NCBI GenBank assembly: GCA_024229115.1
Contig: JAAEST010000053.1
Span: 310,001-374,000, forward strand
DNA length: 64,000 bases
Direction: 5' to 3'
Source of the DNA: Oligoflexia bacterium
Lineage (GTDB): Bacteria > Bdellovibrionota > Bacteriovoracia > Bacteriovoracales > Bacteriovoracaceae
This document shows positions 9,234 to 16,985 of this stretch, one piece after another. A program made the translations under genes and the position numbers. Below the pieces are notes generated by a model. It was not told the DNA's origin and ran no database searches. It worked only from the letters and a program-made list of their open reading frames with translations. Every line of letters begins with the position of its first letter. Position 1 is the stretch's first letter.

Positions 9234-10073
9234 TTATGATAGAAGTTTTACCAGCGAGCTCTCAAAGCTCGAAGTTGATAGATATTGAACAAGGTTTTTT
9301 TGCTGAATATAGAGCGTTCTTTCGAAAACGATGACTTGATCATTCTCAATATTCTTTGAATTTTCAAAGAGTATAAGTTGATAAAAGATATCCCTATTTT
9401 CTATTTGGTGTTTTTCGATAATTTCAGAAACTTTCTCTTTGAGAGCTGACTTCTCAAGATCACCCTGACTTAGAAAGTAAAACTTTGTTTTATTAATAGC
9501 GAAGCCATCACTTTCATAATTTCCCATAATGGCCACACTATCATGACCTTCAAAACCATCATTTAAGCTATAGAGAAACTTCTCTCTTTTGAGTGTGACA
9601 TCTTTTAAAAGTGTATGAAAAACATGAAAGCTTTCGGGAAAGCGAAATTCGATTAAGTAATCTTCTACACTTTCATTAGCATCTTCATTTTCTAGACTTT
9701 GGTTTTTCAATTTATTTATCTCGGGTAAGAGCAGAAACTCTTTGAGATTAAGAAGAGCAAAAGAGTCATTGCCCAATGATTCCTTTAGTTGTTTTAAATC
9801 GACAAAGTATTCTAGTGAAAAAGCACTTCTTTGAGAGAGAAACTCTTCATGATCCCAAACAATTTGGAAAAAGTTGTTCTCATGATGATAAAGCCTACAC
9901 CCCACGGCGTCATTTGCCACAAAGCGGTATAGAGCTTTGCATGTTGAGATATCTTGTTTACTGGCCAACACAAATTTAACACCTTCATCTATTTGCTCTA
10001 ATTCCCCATCAAACCTAACTTTAACAGTGTTTGCTTGAGAATGATCAATGGTGATGATGTATTTCCCTTTCAC
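9234..10073 (-). CDS. protein of unknown function
   Basis: A 279-residue acidic protein without signal peptide or membrane segment, probably cytoplasmic. I recognise no domain; it has alternating beta-like and helical stretches. The GTG start at 10073 is chosen because AGGA lies five bases upstream. The frame stays open to 10190, but that would run into the divergent Fe-S carrier gene starting at 10148. Function cannot be assigned from sequence or context. Confidence 0.6.
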   Translation of the reverse strand: MKGKYIITIDHSQANTVKVRFDGELEQIDEGVKFVLASKQDISTCKALYRFVANDAVGCRLYHHENNFFQIVWDHEEFLSQRSAFSLEYFVDLKQLKESLGNDSFALLNLKEFLLLPEINKLKNQSLENEDANESVEDYLIEFRFPESFHVFHTLLKDVTLKREKFLYSLNDGFEGHDSVAIMGNYESDGFAINKTKFYFLSQGDLEKSALKEKVSEIIEKHQIENRDIFYQLILFENSKNIENDQVIVFERTLYIQQKNLVQYLSTSSFESSLVKLLS

Positions 10074-10147
10074 AGATTTCCTATTTTCCTTGAAAAATGA
10101 TTTCAACAACGATACATCCCTTTTGCAACAACACAAACGGAGATCAC

Positions 10148-10561
10148 ATGACTTCAGGGAATCAACCACTTGATAAAGACCAAATTTCAATTCCCACTAT
10201 TACTTTAACACATAATGCTCTTGAGCAACTGAACTTAATCCTAGCTAACGACTTCACACTGGCAGGAAAGTACTTAAGAGTTCTTATTTCTGGTAAAGGT
10301 TGTGATGGGTTTACTTACTCGATCGGTTTCACTGATTTAGTTAATGAAGACCTTTTAGTTCCAGTAAAAAATGCCACTGATTTAGAATTAATCCTTGACC
10401 CTTTCACTGCTTTTTATTTACAACAAGCAGAGATAGATTTTCATCAAGATTTTGAAAATAATACCGAAGGATTCGTAGTTAAAAATTTAAATCAGTCTGA
10501 GTTTTCTGGTAAGTTTTGGCGTAAAGACGAAACTAAAATACCACCAATGAAAACGCTATAG
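10148..10561 (+). CDS. HesB/IscA-like (A-type carrier fold) protein lacking the C-terminal cysteines
   Basis: This 137-residue protein matches the A-type Fe-S carrier fold: LRVLISGKGCDGFTYSIGF corresponds to the first conserved cysteine region (usual form GGCSGFQY), and a DPFTAFYLQQAEIDF stretch matches the following segment. The usual C-terminal C-G-C pair is missing: the region after NLNQ reads SEFSGKFWRKDE. With one of three ligand cysteines it probably cannot hold a cluster like IscA or ErpA, so it may have another role or a different partner. The ATG at 10148 has GGAG five bases upstream. It precedes the LysR gene by 17 bases and may be cotranscribed. The suf genes are about 39 kb away. 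Confidence 0.75.
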   Translation: MTSGNQPLDKDQISIPTITLTHNALEQLNLILANDFTLAGKYLRVLISGKGCDGFTYSIGFTDLVNEDLLVPVKNATDLELILDPFTAFYLQQAEIDFHQDFENNTEGFVVKNLNQSEFSGKFWRKDETKIPPMKTL

Positions 10562-10578
10562 GCAACCAAAAAAGTATA

Positions 10579-11376
10579 ATGGATTATCGTTACCTCAAAG
10601 CTTTTCTTCTCACTGCTCAACACTCTAGTTTCTCTAGAGCGGCTAGTGATTTAAATATTGCTCAGTCAGCAGTTAGTCGCCAGATTAAATTACTAGAAGA
10701 AAGTCTTGGTGAAGAACTGATTATCCGTTCATCTAAGAAAGTTATTCTCACCCATAAAGGAAAAGAACTTTTCTTAGCGGCTCAGCAATTCGACAAGCTA
10801 TCAAGTAACATCTTTGATAAAGAAGATACTCGTCCAGTAAAGATTGGCCTACTCCACGGTCTTCTTCGTAACTGGCTTGCTCCAAAGATTGCTAAATTTT
10901 ATAAGAAGAATGATCGTTCTATCGAAATTAGCGTTGGTAGCAAGAAAGAACTTCTTAAGGGTATCGAAGATGGGACGTTTGATATCATCTTCTCTACTCA
11001 AAATATTCAAAGTGATCTTATTAGTTCTCTTAAGCTTTTCGATGAGAGAATGGTTCTCATCTCAAGAGATGAAGTAAATAAGAAGAGAATTCAAGATTAT
11101 CGCTGGGTTGTCTACTCAGAAGAAGACTTCCTTTTTAAAGTCACTAAGAAGAGAAGCAATAGTATTATTCACGTTCAAGATATTCACACCATCGTTGACC
11201 TCGTTAAAAACCACGTGGGCATCGCCATCGTTCCTGATCATGTTCTTAAAAAGACTGATGCACTTAATGTTCAAGATATTTCAGGTCTTCAAAAGTCTGA
11301 AATCTATATGACGACTCTGAACTATAAAACGATTCCAAACTTCGTAAAAGATATTCAAGAACTGGTTACGAAGTAG
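10579..11376 (+). CDS. LysR-family transcriptional regulator
   Basis: A 265-residue DNA-binding regulator. The N-terminal winged helix-turn-helix is textbook LysR: YLKAFLLTAQHSSFSRAASDL, then NIAQSAVSRQIKLLEESLG, with the recognition helix around residues 28-45. The C-terminal part resembles the periplasmic-binding-protein-like effector domain but is shorter than usual (family members are about 300 residues), and its ligand cannot be inferred. It follows the HesB-like gene by 17 bases. LysR proteins often control a divergent neighbour, but here the next gene upstream runs in the same direction. Confidence 0.9.
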   Translation: MDYRYLKAFLLTAQHSSFSRAASDLNIAQSAVSRQIKLLEESLGEELIIRSSKKVILTHKGKELFLAAQQFDKLSSNIFDKEDTRPVKIGLLHGLLRNWLAPKIAKFYKKNDRSIEISVGSKKELLKGIEDGTFDIIFSTQNIQSDLISSLKLFDERMVLISRDEVNKKRIQDYRWVVYSEEDFLFKVTKKRSNSIIHVQDIHTIVDLVKNHVGIAIVPDHVLKKTDALNVQDISGLQKSEIYMTTLNYKTIPNFVKDIQELVTK

Positions 11377-11388
11377 CCAAAACATATC

Positions 11389-12261
11389 TCAGAGAAAGAA
11401 ACCTTTAGGTGGGCCACGCATTCCTTTTCGCTCCAGAGCGGAAAACTTCTTCCAAGCTCTCTGATTACAATTGCGGCAAAGAATTTTTAGATTAGATAAT
11501 TCGCTCTTTCCTCCTCTTGAAAAAGGGACAATGTGTTCAAATTCTAAAAAATGTTCATTATTACAATTTTCACATTTATGATCTGCCCTCTTTAAAACTT
11601 GTGCCTTAACATTTTTAGGAATATATCTTCCTTTTCCAACATCTTTACCTTTTTTCTTTGGTTTAGCTTCATACTCCTCTTTTAGTTCAATTTCGTCTAA
11701 GAGAATATTTAATAATTCATCTAGCTCAACATTCTTTTTTAATTGGTGTTTTTTTAATCTCTCAATTGTTTTCTTCTTTAGGTTAACACTTAAACTAGCC
11801 TCTTCTAATGAAACTGGAATAACCTTTTCCTTCTTTTTCGGTGGCTCAACTCCTTTCTCATCATACAATTTAAAGATTTCTTCCTGACACTTCGATTTAG
11901 ACTGCCCAGATACTTTTTTAACCAAGGATGACTTTTCACAATTTGAAAGTTCTAAATTATCAAAGGTTGATTTTAATAAATTGATATTAGTAAGACTTAA
12001 TTGTCCTTTATTCAATTCACTCTTAACCGTTACATTATCTCTAGCAAGCCTCATAGCTGTTATTCGTCGGTATGCCTGATCTTCAGAATATGATAATTCA
12101 TTGATACAATAGTCATAGAGAGATGAATATTTAAGGTCACAAAATAACTTTCTCCTATCAATTTCATCTAAGTGCTTAACAATCTTTGCAGTTATTTCCT
12201 TCTCTGTTTTTACAAGATGTTTTGTTCTCTCTAATAAAATTTGATCAGAAATATTTTTCAT
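11389..12261 (-). CDS. HNH endonuclease with N-terminal helical domain
   Basis: A 290-residue protein. The first 110 residues are helical and follow a pattern I know from HNH proteins of predatory delta-like bacteria (SLYDYCINELSYSEDQAYRRI, then a GQLSLTNINLLK segment). A basic, lysine-rich linker follows. The C-terminal nuclease has paired zinc cysteines CENC and CRNC around the catalytic EHIVPFSRGGKSELSNL motif, so the HNH centre looks intact. The target DNA is unknown. ATG at 12261 has GGA seven bases upstream. A palindrome lies inside the last codons (11425-11445) and a near copy lies about 110 bases before the start, suggesting a mobile unit. It is squeezed between lysR (12 bases away) and an unrelated operon. 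Confidence 0.85.
   Translation of the reverse strand: MKNISDQILLERTKHLVKTEKEITAKIVKHLDEIDRRKLFCDLKYSSLYDYCINELSYSEDQAYRRITAMRLARDNVTVKSELNKGQLSLTNINLLKSTFDNLELSNCEKSSLVKKVSGQSKSKCQEEIFKLYDEKGVEPPKKKEKVIPVSLEEASLSVNLKKKTIERLKKHQLKKNVELDELLNILLDEIELKEEYEAKPKKKGKDVGKGRYIPKNVKAQVLKRADHKCENCNNEHFLEFEHIVPFSRGGKSELSNLKILCRNCNQRAWKKFSALERKGMRGPPKGFFL
11425..11445. repeat. palindrome copy 1, in the 3' end of the HNH gene
   Basis: The core CGCTCCAGAGCG at 11429-11440 is an inverted repeat (CGCTC and GAGCG around CA), flanked by TTTT on the left and GAAAA on the right. It encodes the FSALERKG residues of the HNH protein. It matches copy 2 over nearly its whole length. Confidence 0.8.
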
Positions 12262-12367
12262 AATTGATTCCAGGTTGAAAATAAAAAAATATATTTCTTT
12301 TACCATCTAAAGAGTTTTATTAGATTAAAAATTTGAATTTATTTCAGATATGAAATGACTTTATTTG

Positions 12368-12387
12368 TTTCCGCTCTGGAGCGGAAA
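12368..12387. repeat. palindrome copy 2, upstream of the HNH gene
   Basis: TTTCCGCTCTGGAGCGGAAA is a perfect inverted repeat of nine bases around a two-base centre. It lies 107 bases upstream of the HNH start. It shares the TTTTCCGCTC arm and GAGCG arm with the copy inside the HNH gene, so the pair brackets a unit of about 960 bases. Confidence 0.8.
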
Positions 12388-12422
12388 ATCTAGGTAAGTT
12401 TTTAAGATACTATTTGAAAAAA

Positions 12423-13196
12423 CTATTTTTTGTACATAGGATTAAAAACTTTAAAACGTTCCTCATACTTTTCTCCAAACTTTTTGCTATATATCAATGA
12501 ACGTACTTTTTTATGAAAAAACTTTGAGTCTTCTCTGTCCGAGTGGATTTTAATAAAACTCTCATACATGGCTTTTGTTATCTCTATATTATCCTTATGA
12601 TCTCCACACTCCTCTTTTAGTAAAATAATAAGATTTTCAGATATACTTAACCTTATTGTTTTACCATTAAAAAGGCTCCTTACGTTTCTTCTAAGTTCTG
12701 CGTGGTACTTTGTAGGAACTCCGATGTTGTAAATATCATCAAAAGTAAATCTGAACCCTTGTTTATTATTATAAGTTAAATAATCAGTGATTTTTTTAAA
12801 GCAATGAACTCTTTGTTCAGAATAAGTCCACCAGTAATCTCTAAACTCATCATTAGTAAAGTCTTCGGTATAGACCTCTGAATAATTTTGAAACATTAAC
12901 ATTCCATAGTGCTTTATCCATTCTCTTTTAGGATTTTTAACATATGTTAGAGAAGATAAGAACTTAACTTCAATGCGATCAAGTACACCGTTATTGTTCT
13001 CATCTACTCCTGGAAACTCTGGAAAAAGTGGGTACTTAGGAACTTTCTCTTCATACATTGAAAAGTCCTTAACCCAGTTGTAATAAGCATACAACCAAGG
13101 CTCTTTTATATAATAAAAGTTCATGTAGATAATTGCGGCGAATCCTATAGCCGTAACTCTTTTAAACCATTTGTTCCTAAGAAATTTGTTACTCAT
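12423..13196 (-). CDS. membrane-anchored protein with an EF-hand-like loop, unknown function
   Basis: A 257-residue protein with one N-terminal hydrophobic segment (about residues 12-30) after a basic stretch, so it is probably anchored in the inner membrane with the rest in the periplasm. DENNNGVLDRIE near residue 66 has the spacing of a calcium-binding EF-hand or dockerin-type loop. The remainder is rich in aromatic and charged residues and matches nothing I know. Its start overlaps the end of the FG-GAP lipoprotein gene by eight bases, so the two are translationally coupled. Confidence 0.68.
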   Translation of the reverse strand: MSNKFLRNKWFKRVTAIGFAAIIYMNFYYIKEPWLYAYYNWVKDFSMYEEKVPKYPLFPEFPGVDENNNGVLDRIEVKFLSSLTYVKNPKREWIKHYGMLMFQNYSEVYTEDFTNDEFRDYWWTYSEQRVHCFKKITDYLTYNNKQGFRFTFDDIYNIGVPTKYHAELRRNVRSLFNGKTIRLSISENLIILLKEECGDHKDNIEITKAMYESFIKIHSDREDSKFFHKKVRSLIYSKKFGEKYEERFKVFNPMYKK

Positions 13197-14994
13197 TACA
13201 TGATTTCACGCGATCACCGTAGACGCGACCGTTTTCACAAAGAACGATAAGATTTTTTCCGACGAATGGACGAAGAGATTTGATATAGGTCTTGGTGTAG
13301 ACTTCTCTTTTCTCTGGGGTATTTAGAGTGAGGTATGGCCAAGTGACTTTAATTTTGGCGATGTCCTCATCTTTAAAGAGAGTGATAAACTCTCCTTCTT
13401 CATTTTGAGAAGGAAGATTACCAGCAACACTTTGAACAACGCGAGTGATAGTTCGCTTACTTGTTGTCACTTTAATAGTGGCACCGATTCCATGATAATT
13501 TGATTTTATTCCACGAAGGATAACACGAAATCTTCTCTTATTCTTGGCCTGATTCTCGAAGGCAAAGATACGAGGCTTAATTTCGCTTTCACGAACATTT
13601 GTTTGACCAGAAATAATATCAGCGTAACCATCGCGGTTAAAGTCTGTGATTACTGTCCCACTAGGATTGGTGAAGTTGATTCCGAAAGCTTCTGCTTGAT
13701 CTGCGAATGAGCGATCAGATTCTTGCTTGAAGTAAATAAGACGACTCTTTGGAGGGAAGCCAGAGTTATCAACAATAAGATCTAAATAACCATCGCTATC
13801 AAGATCAACCCAACTAGCACGACGATCACCCTGGCTCCAAGAACCTGAGCCATCATCTTTATGATATTCAGTTCGGATGAACTTTGGAGGGAAAGCAAAT
13901 TGCGACCCTGTTAAGATACTTGAACGATCTCTTTGTTCATTGTCATATGAATGAAAAAGTTCGCCAACAGCGATGTCGATAAGCTTGTCATCATTATAAT
14001 CACTACAATTTAAGTAGAAACTATTCCCTCCGCCTTTGGCATCAAACTGACCTTCATCATCGGCTTCAAGATTGGCTTCCTTAGCATAGTTTTTAAAGAC
14101 ACGATCCTTGTGTTTACGATCATAGAGATTCATCCACAAGCGATTGGCCATACCAGCAGAACTGGCACTGAGAATATCGGGAAAACCATTTTGATCGACG
14201 TCACAAATACTGGCACCAAAAGAGGCCACGGCATTTGTGTATTTTCCCGTAGATTTACGGAATTTATTCTCATCTGTTAAAAGATAACTCACATTTTGAA
14301 ATTTAAAATTCCCATCACCCTTTAAAATTTTATCAGGAAGAAGTTTAGGACGAAGTGGACTTTCAGTGAAGTCATACCAAGAAGTCACAAACAGATCGAG
14401 GTTGCCATCGAGATCATAATCAAAAGGAATGATCGACGAAGAAGCCGATGCGACCTTAATCCCAGTGCTCATCTCTTGAAGATCATAATGAGGCTTATGA
14501 CTTCCCTTAAAAATTCGAATCGGCTCTTTTTCAAGTTCTGTTTTCTGATTTAACGTCCCAACAATCACATCAAGAACTGAATCTTTATTGAGGTCAACAA
14601 AGACTAAATAACTTCCTCTAATCACTTTTCCAAAAGGATTATATTTAATAGGAAGAAATTTTTGATACTTAGGTGAATATTTAAGAAATTTAGGAACACT
14701 ATAATGAAGAGGAAGGTAGACAAGATCTGTATAACCATCTCCACTCCAATCGACGCTATAGAAATGGGTTCCAGAAATCCCATCGAGCCCCATTTTTTCA
14801 GTGGCATCAGCAAAGGCCTTTTCATTAGGTGTTGTTGGACCAAATGTTGGCTTAGGTGCGGCCGGCTTAGGTGCTACTGGCTTGGCAGCTGTCTTCGACT
14901 TAGAGCTTTGGGAGCTCTTAGGTTTATTATGTTTCGAAGAACAGCTACTAAGTAATAGCGCCAGTATAAATATAAGTACTTTTTTAGAAGTCAA
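13189..14994 (-). CDS. FG-GAP/VCBS repeat lipoprotein with ASPIC/UnbV-like domain
   Basis: This 601-residue lipoprotein has a signal peptide ending in the lipobox LLSSC, then a low-complexity K/S/P/A linker to about residue 55. The body contains repeated calcium-binding FG-GAP/VCBS blades (for example DWSGDGYTDLVY, DYDLDGNLDLFV, DLDSDGYLDLIV and DFNRDGYADIIS), predicting a beta-propeller. The last 130 residues resemble the ASPIC/UnbV domain (NYHGIGATIKV ... IKVTWP). Such proteins sit at the cell surface or in the periplasm and often act in adhesion or binding. The start is a TTG at 14994, needed to keep the basic residues of the signal peptide. It overlaps the acyl-CoA dehydrogenase stop by 11 bases. 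Confidence 0.85.
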   Translation of the reverse strand: MTSKKVLIFILALLLSSCSSKHNKPKSSQSSKSKTAAKPVAPKPAAPKPTFGPTTPNEKAFADATEKMGLDGISGTHFYSVDWSGDGYTDLVYLPLHYSVPKFLKYSPKYQKFLPIKYNPFGKVIRGSYLVFVDLNKDSVLDVIVGTLNQKTELEKEPIRIFKGSHKPHYDLQEMSTGIKVASASSSIIPFDYDLDGNLDLFVTSWYDFTESPLRPKLLPDKILKGDGNFKFQNVSYLLTDENKFRKSTGKYTNAVASFGASICDVDQNGFPDILSASSAGMANRLWMNLYDRKHKDRVFKNYAKEANLEADDEGQFDAKGGGNSFYLNCSDYNDDKLIDIAVGELFHSYDNEQRDRSSILTGSQFAFPPKFIRTEYHKDDGSGSWSQGDRRASWVDLDSDGYLDLIVDNSGFPPKSRLIYFKQESDRSFADQAEAFGINFTNPSGTVITDFNRDGYADIISGQTNVRESEIKPRIFAFENQAKNKRRFRVILRGIKSNYHGIGATIKVTTSKRTITRVVQSVAGNLPSQNEEGEFITLFKDEDIAKIKVTWPYLTLNTPEKREVYTKTYIKSLRPFVGKNLIVLCENGRVYGDRVKSCNE

Positions 14995-16762
14995 TGATAT
15001 CTAATCCGTAACCTTGGTTTTCACTAACTTGTTGAGAAAGCTTTTCCACGATTTTATCGTTGTTCTTATTCATCCCTTTTAAGTTGGCAATGAACTCATA
15101 CTTTGCATTCTTTAAAGAAAGTTGAGCAAGGTTAAAGCAGTATTCTTTCTTATCATCAGAAATACTTTCATCGTTAAGAATAGAAGTTGTTCTACTAAGA
15201 ACTGAAAGCATTACATAAAGTTGAATCGACATATTCGCCAGTCTCTTTTGAGGTAGCTCATTATCAATGATTTTCTTTCCATACTTCATCAGAGTATTCT
15301 CAACTTGAATAGAGAATCCACCAAGCATTGATGAGAACTCATCTGACCACTCTTCAAAACGAGGGTGAACTTGTCCAAGAGTTCTTGTTGGCATCATTTT
15401 AGAAATTCTATTCTTAGCAAAATCTGTTAGAACACCAAGTGACTTAATTGGATCTTCCAAGGCCTTACTTACGTTAGAGATTTTTCCTAACTCTTTAAGT
15501 TTTTCTGAAGGTCCTCTAATTCCTGAAAGAGCTAAGAAACATCTTAGGATCTCATTTGTTCCTTCAAAGATAAGATTGATACGAGAATCCCTCATGATTC
15601 TTTCATAAGGATACTCTTTCATATAACCGTTACCAGCTGCGATTTGTAATCCAGTATCTACGACTCTCCAAAGAGATTCTGATCCAAAGATTTTACATAC
15701 AGCAGTTTCAAGATAGTAGTCATTCATTCCTTTACACATATTCCCTGTTGTCATGTAAACAACAGATTCAGTTGCGTAAATATGAGCGGCCATATCAGCA
15801 AGCTTTTCTTGAATAAGACCAAACTCAGTAATTGTTTTCCCAAATTGCTTACGACCATTCGCGTGTTCAGTGGCAAGACCAAGAATTGTCTTCATTCCAC
15901 CTACACATCCAGCACCAAGTGAAAGACGTCCAGAGTTAAGAACATTCATGGCGATCTTGAAGCCCTTACCAAGTTCCCCAATGATATTTTCTTTAGGAAC
16001 GATTACTTTATCGAAATAAACAGCTCTTGTTTCAGAAGCTCTAATTCCCATTTTATTTTCTTTTTCACCAAAGCTTACACCTTCCATTCCTTTTTCAACG
16101 ATGAAAGTTGAGATCTTTTCTACTTTCTCTCCGTCAATTTCATGGTCAGTTTTAGCAAATACTGTGTAGAACTCGGCCATTCCACCATTGGTAATCCAAA
16201 GTTTCTGACCATTAAGAGTGTATGTTCCATCACCGTTATCGACGGCCTTTGTTTTAATTGAGTAAGCATCAGATCCACTTCCAGGTTCTGTTAAACAGAA
16301 AGCTGCGATCGCTTCACCTGAAGCAAGTCTTGGTAGCCACTTTTGTTTTTGCTCATCATTTCCTTCATTAATAAGTGCTCTATAACCAATTGATTGGTGA
16401 GCTCCAAGAAATGTTGCTGTTGATCCATCGATTGAAGCAATTTCAGCAAACACTCTTGAGTAAAGTGAATAATCTAAGCCCATTCCCCCAAGTTCTTCAT
16501 CAACACCAAGACCACAAAGACCAAGCTCTGCTAATCCTTGAATCACTTCTTGTGGAATTTCTGCTTCGTGATCAAATTTTTCTCCATCAATATTATCTTC
16601 ACCAAACTTTGAAACGGCCGAAGTAAATTCTTTGGCAATTTCTTTCTGCTCAGCTGTAAAATGTGGAAATGGGAAGACATGCTCTTCATGGACTTCACCA
16701 TAAAAGAAGCCGCCCACGACAGAGTTCATCATCTCTTTTTGTTCACCTGTGTTCTCGCTCAT
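14984..16762 (-). CDS. acyl-CoA dehydrogenase
   Basis: A flavoenzyme of 592 residues that introduces the alpha-beta double bond in acyl-CoA thioesters during fatty acid oxidation, passing electrons to ETF. Signatures are FCLTEPGSGSDA (FAD and substrate binding), WITNGG, GRKQFGKTI with the following FGLIQEKLADM, and IFEGTNEILRC, where the glutamate fits the usual catalytic base position of the VLCAD/MCAD type. The C-terminal extension of about 170 residues is like that of very-long-chain enzymes. The ATG at 16762 is preceded by AAGGA with good spacing. It is the first gene of a three-gene operon with a surface lipoprotein and a membrane protein, which is an odd pairing. Confidence 0.92.
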   Translation of the reverse strand: MSENTGEQKEMMNSVVGGFFYGEVHEEHVFPFPHFTAEQKEIAKEFTSAVSKFGEDNIDGEKFDHEAEIPQEVIQGLAELGLCGLGVDEELGGMGLDYSLYSRVFAEIASIDGSTATFLGAHQSIGYRALINEGNDEQKQKWLPRLASGEAIAAFCLTEPGSGSDAYSIKTKAVDNGDGTYTLNGQKLWITNGGMAEFYTVFAKTDHEIDGEKVEKISTFIVEKGMEGVSFGEKENKMGIRASETRAVYFDKVIVPKENIIGELGKGFKIAMNVLNSGRLSLGAGCVGGMKTILGLATEHANGRKQFGKTITEFGLIQEKLADMAAHIYATESVVYMTTGNMCKGMNDYYLETAVCKIFGSESLWRVVDTGLQIAAGNGYMKEYPYERIMRDSRINLIFEGTNEILRCFLALSGIRGPSEKLKELGKISNVSKALEDPIKSLGVLTDFAKNRISKMMPTRTLGQVHPRFEEWSDEFSSMLGGFSIQVENTLMKYGKKIIDNELPQKRLANMSIQLYVMLSVLSRTTSILNDESISDDKKEYCFNLAQLSLKNAKYEFIANLKGMNKNNDKIVEKLSQQVSENQGYGLDIIDF

Positions 16763-16819
16763 CTAGATTCCTTTTTAAATATGTTTAATTTGAATTTACT
16801 GAGGGTTTAATGCCGAAAT

Positions 16820-16849
16820 ATTTTATCAACAATTGCTTCGTTCTAACAA
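16820..16849 (-). promoter_or_regulatory. possible sigma-70 promoter for the acyl-CoA dehydrogenase operon
   Basis: Read on the minus strand, TTGTTA (16849-16844) and TAAAAT (16825-16820) are separated by 18 bases, about 60 bases upstream of the start codon. Both hexamers are near consensus, but AT-rich DNA gives many such matches by chance. Confidence 0.3.
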
Positions 16850-16930
16850 GTTTTACAAAGCTGATTTTTGACTTGTTAAATACATGACAATTTCACTCCA
16901 CCACTTTTCCAGAAAATGACAAAACTTTGC

Positions 16931-16960
16931 TTGATGCATGGGGCATAAGTGACATAAAAT
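16931..16960 (+). promoter_or_regulatory. possible sigma-70 promoter for the type II secretion operon
   Basis: TTGATG (16931-16936) and TAAAAT (16955-16960) are 18 bases apart, and the -10 element ends 25 bases before the gspC start. No other good candidate was seen between the divergent genes. Confidence 0.38.
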
Positions 16961-16985
16961 AGTAATATTGTAAGGAAAGGGAAAA

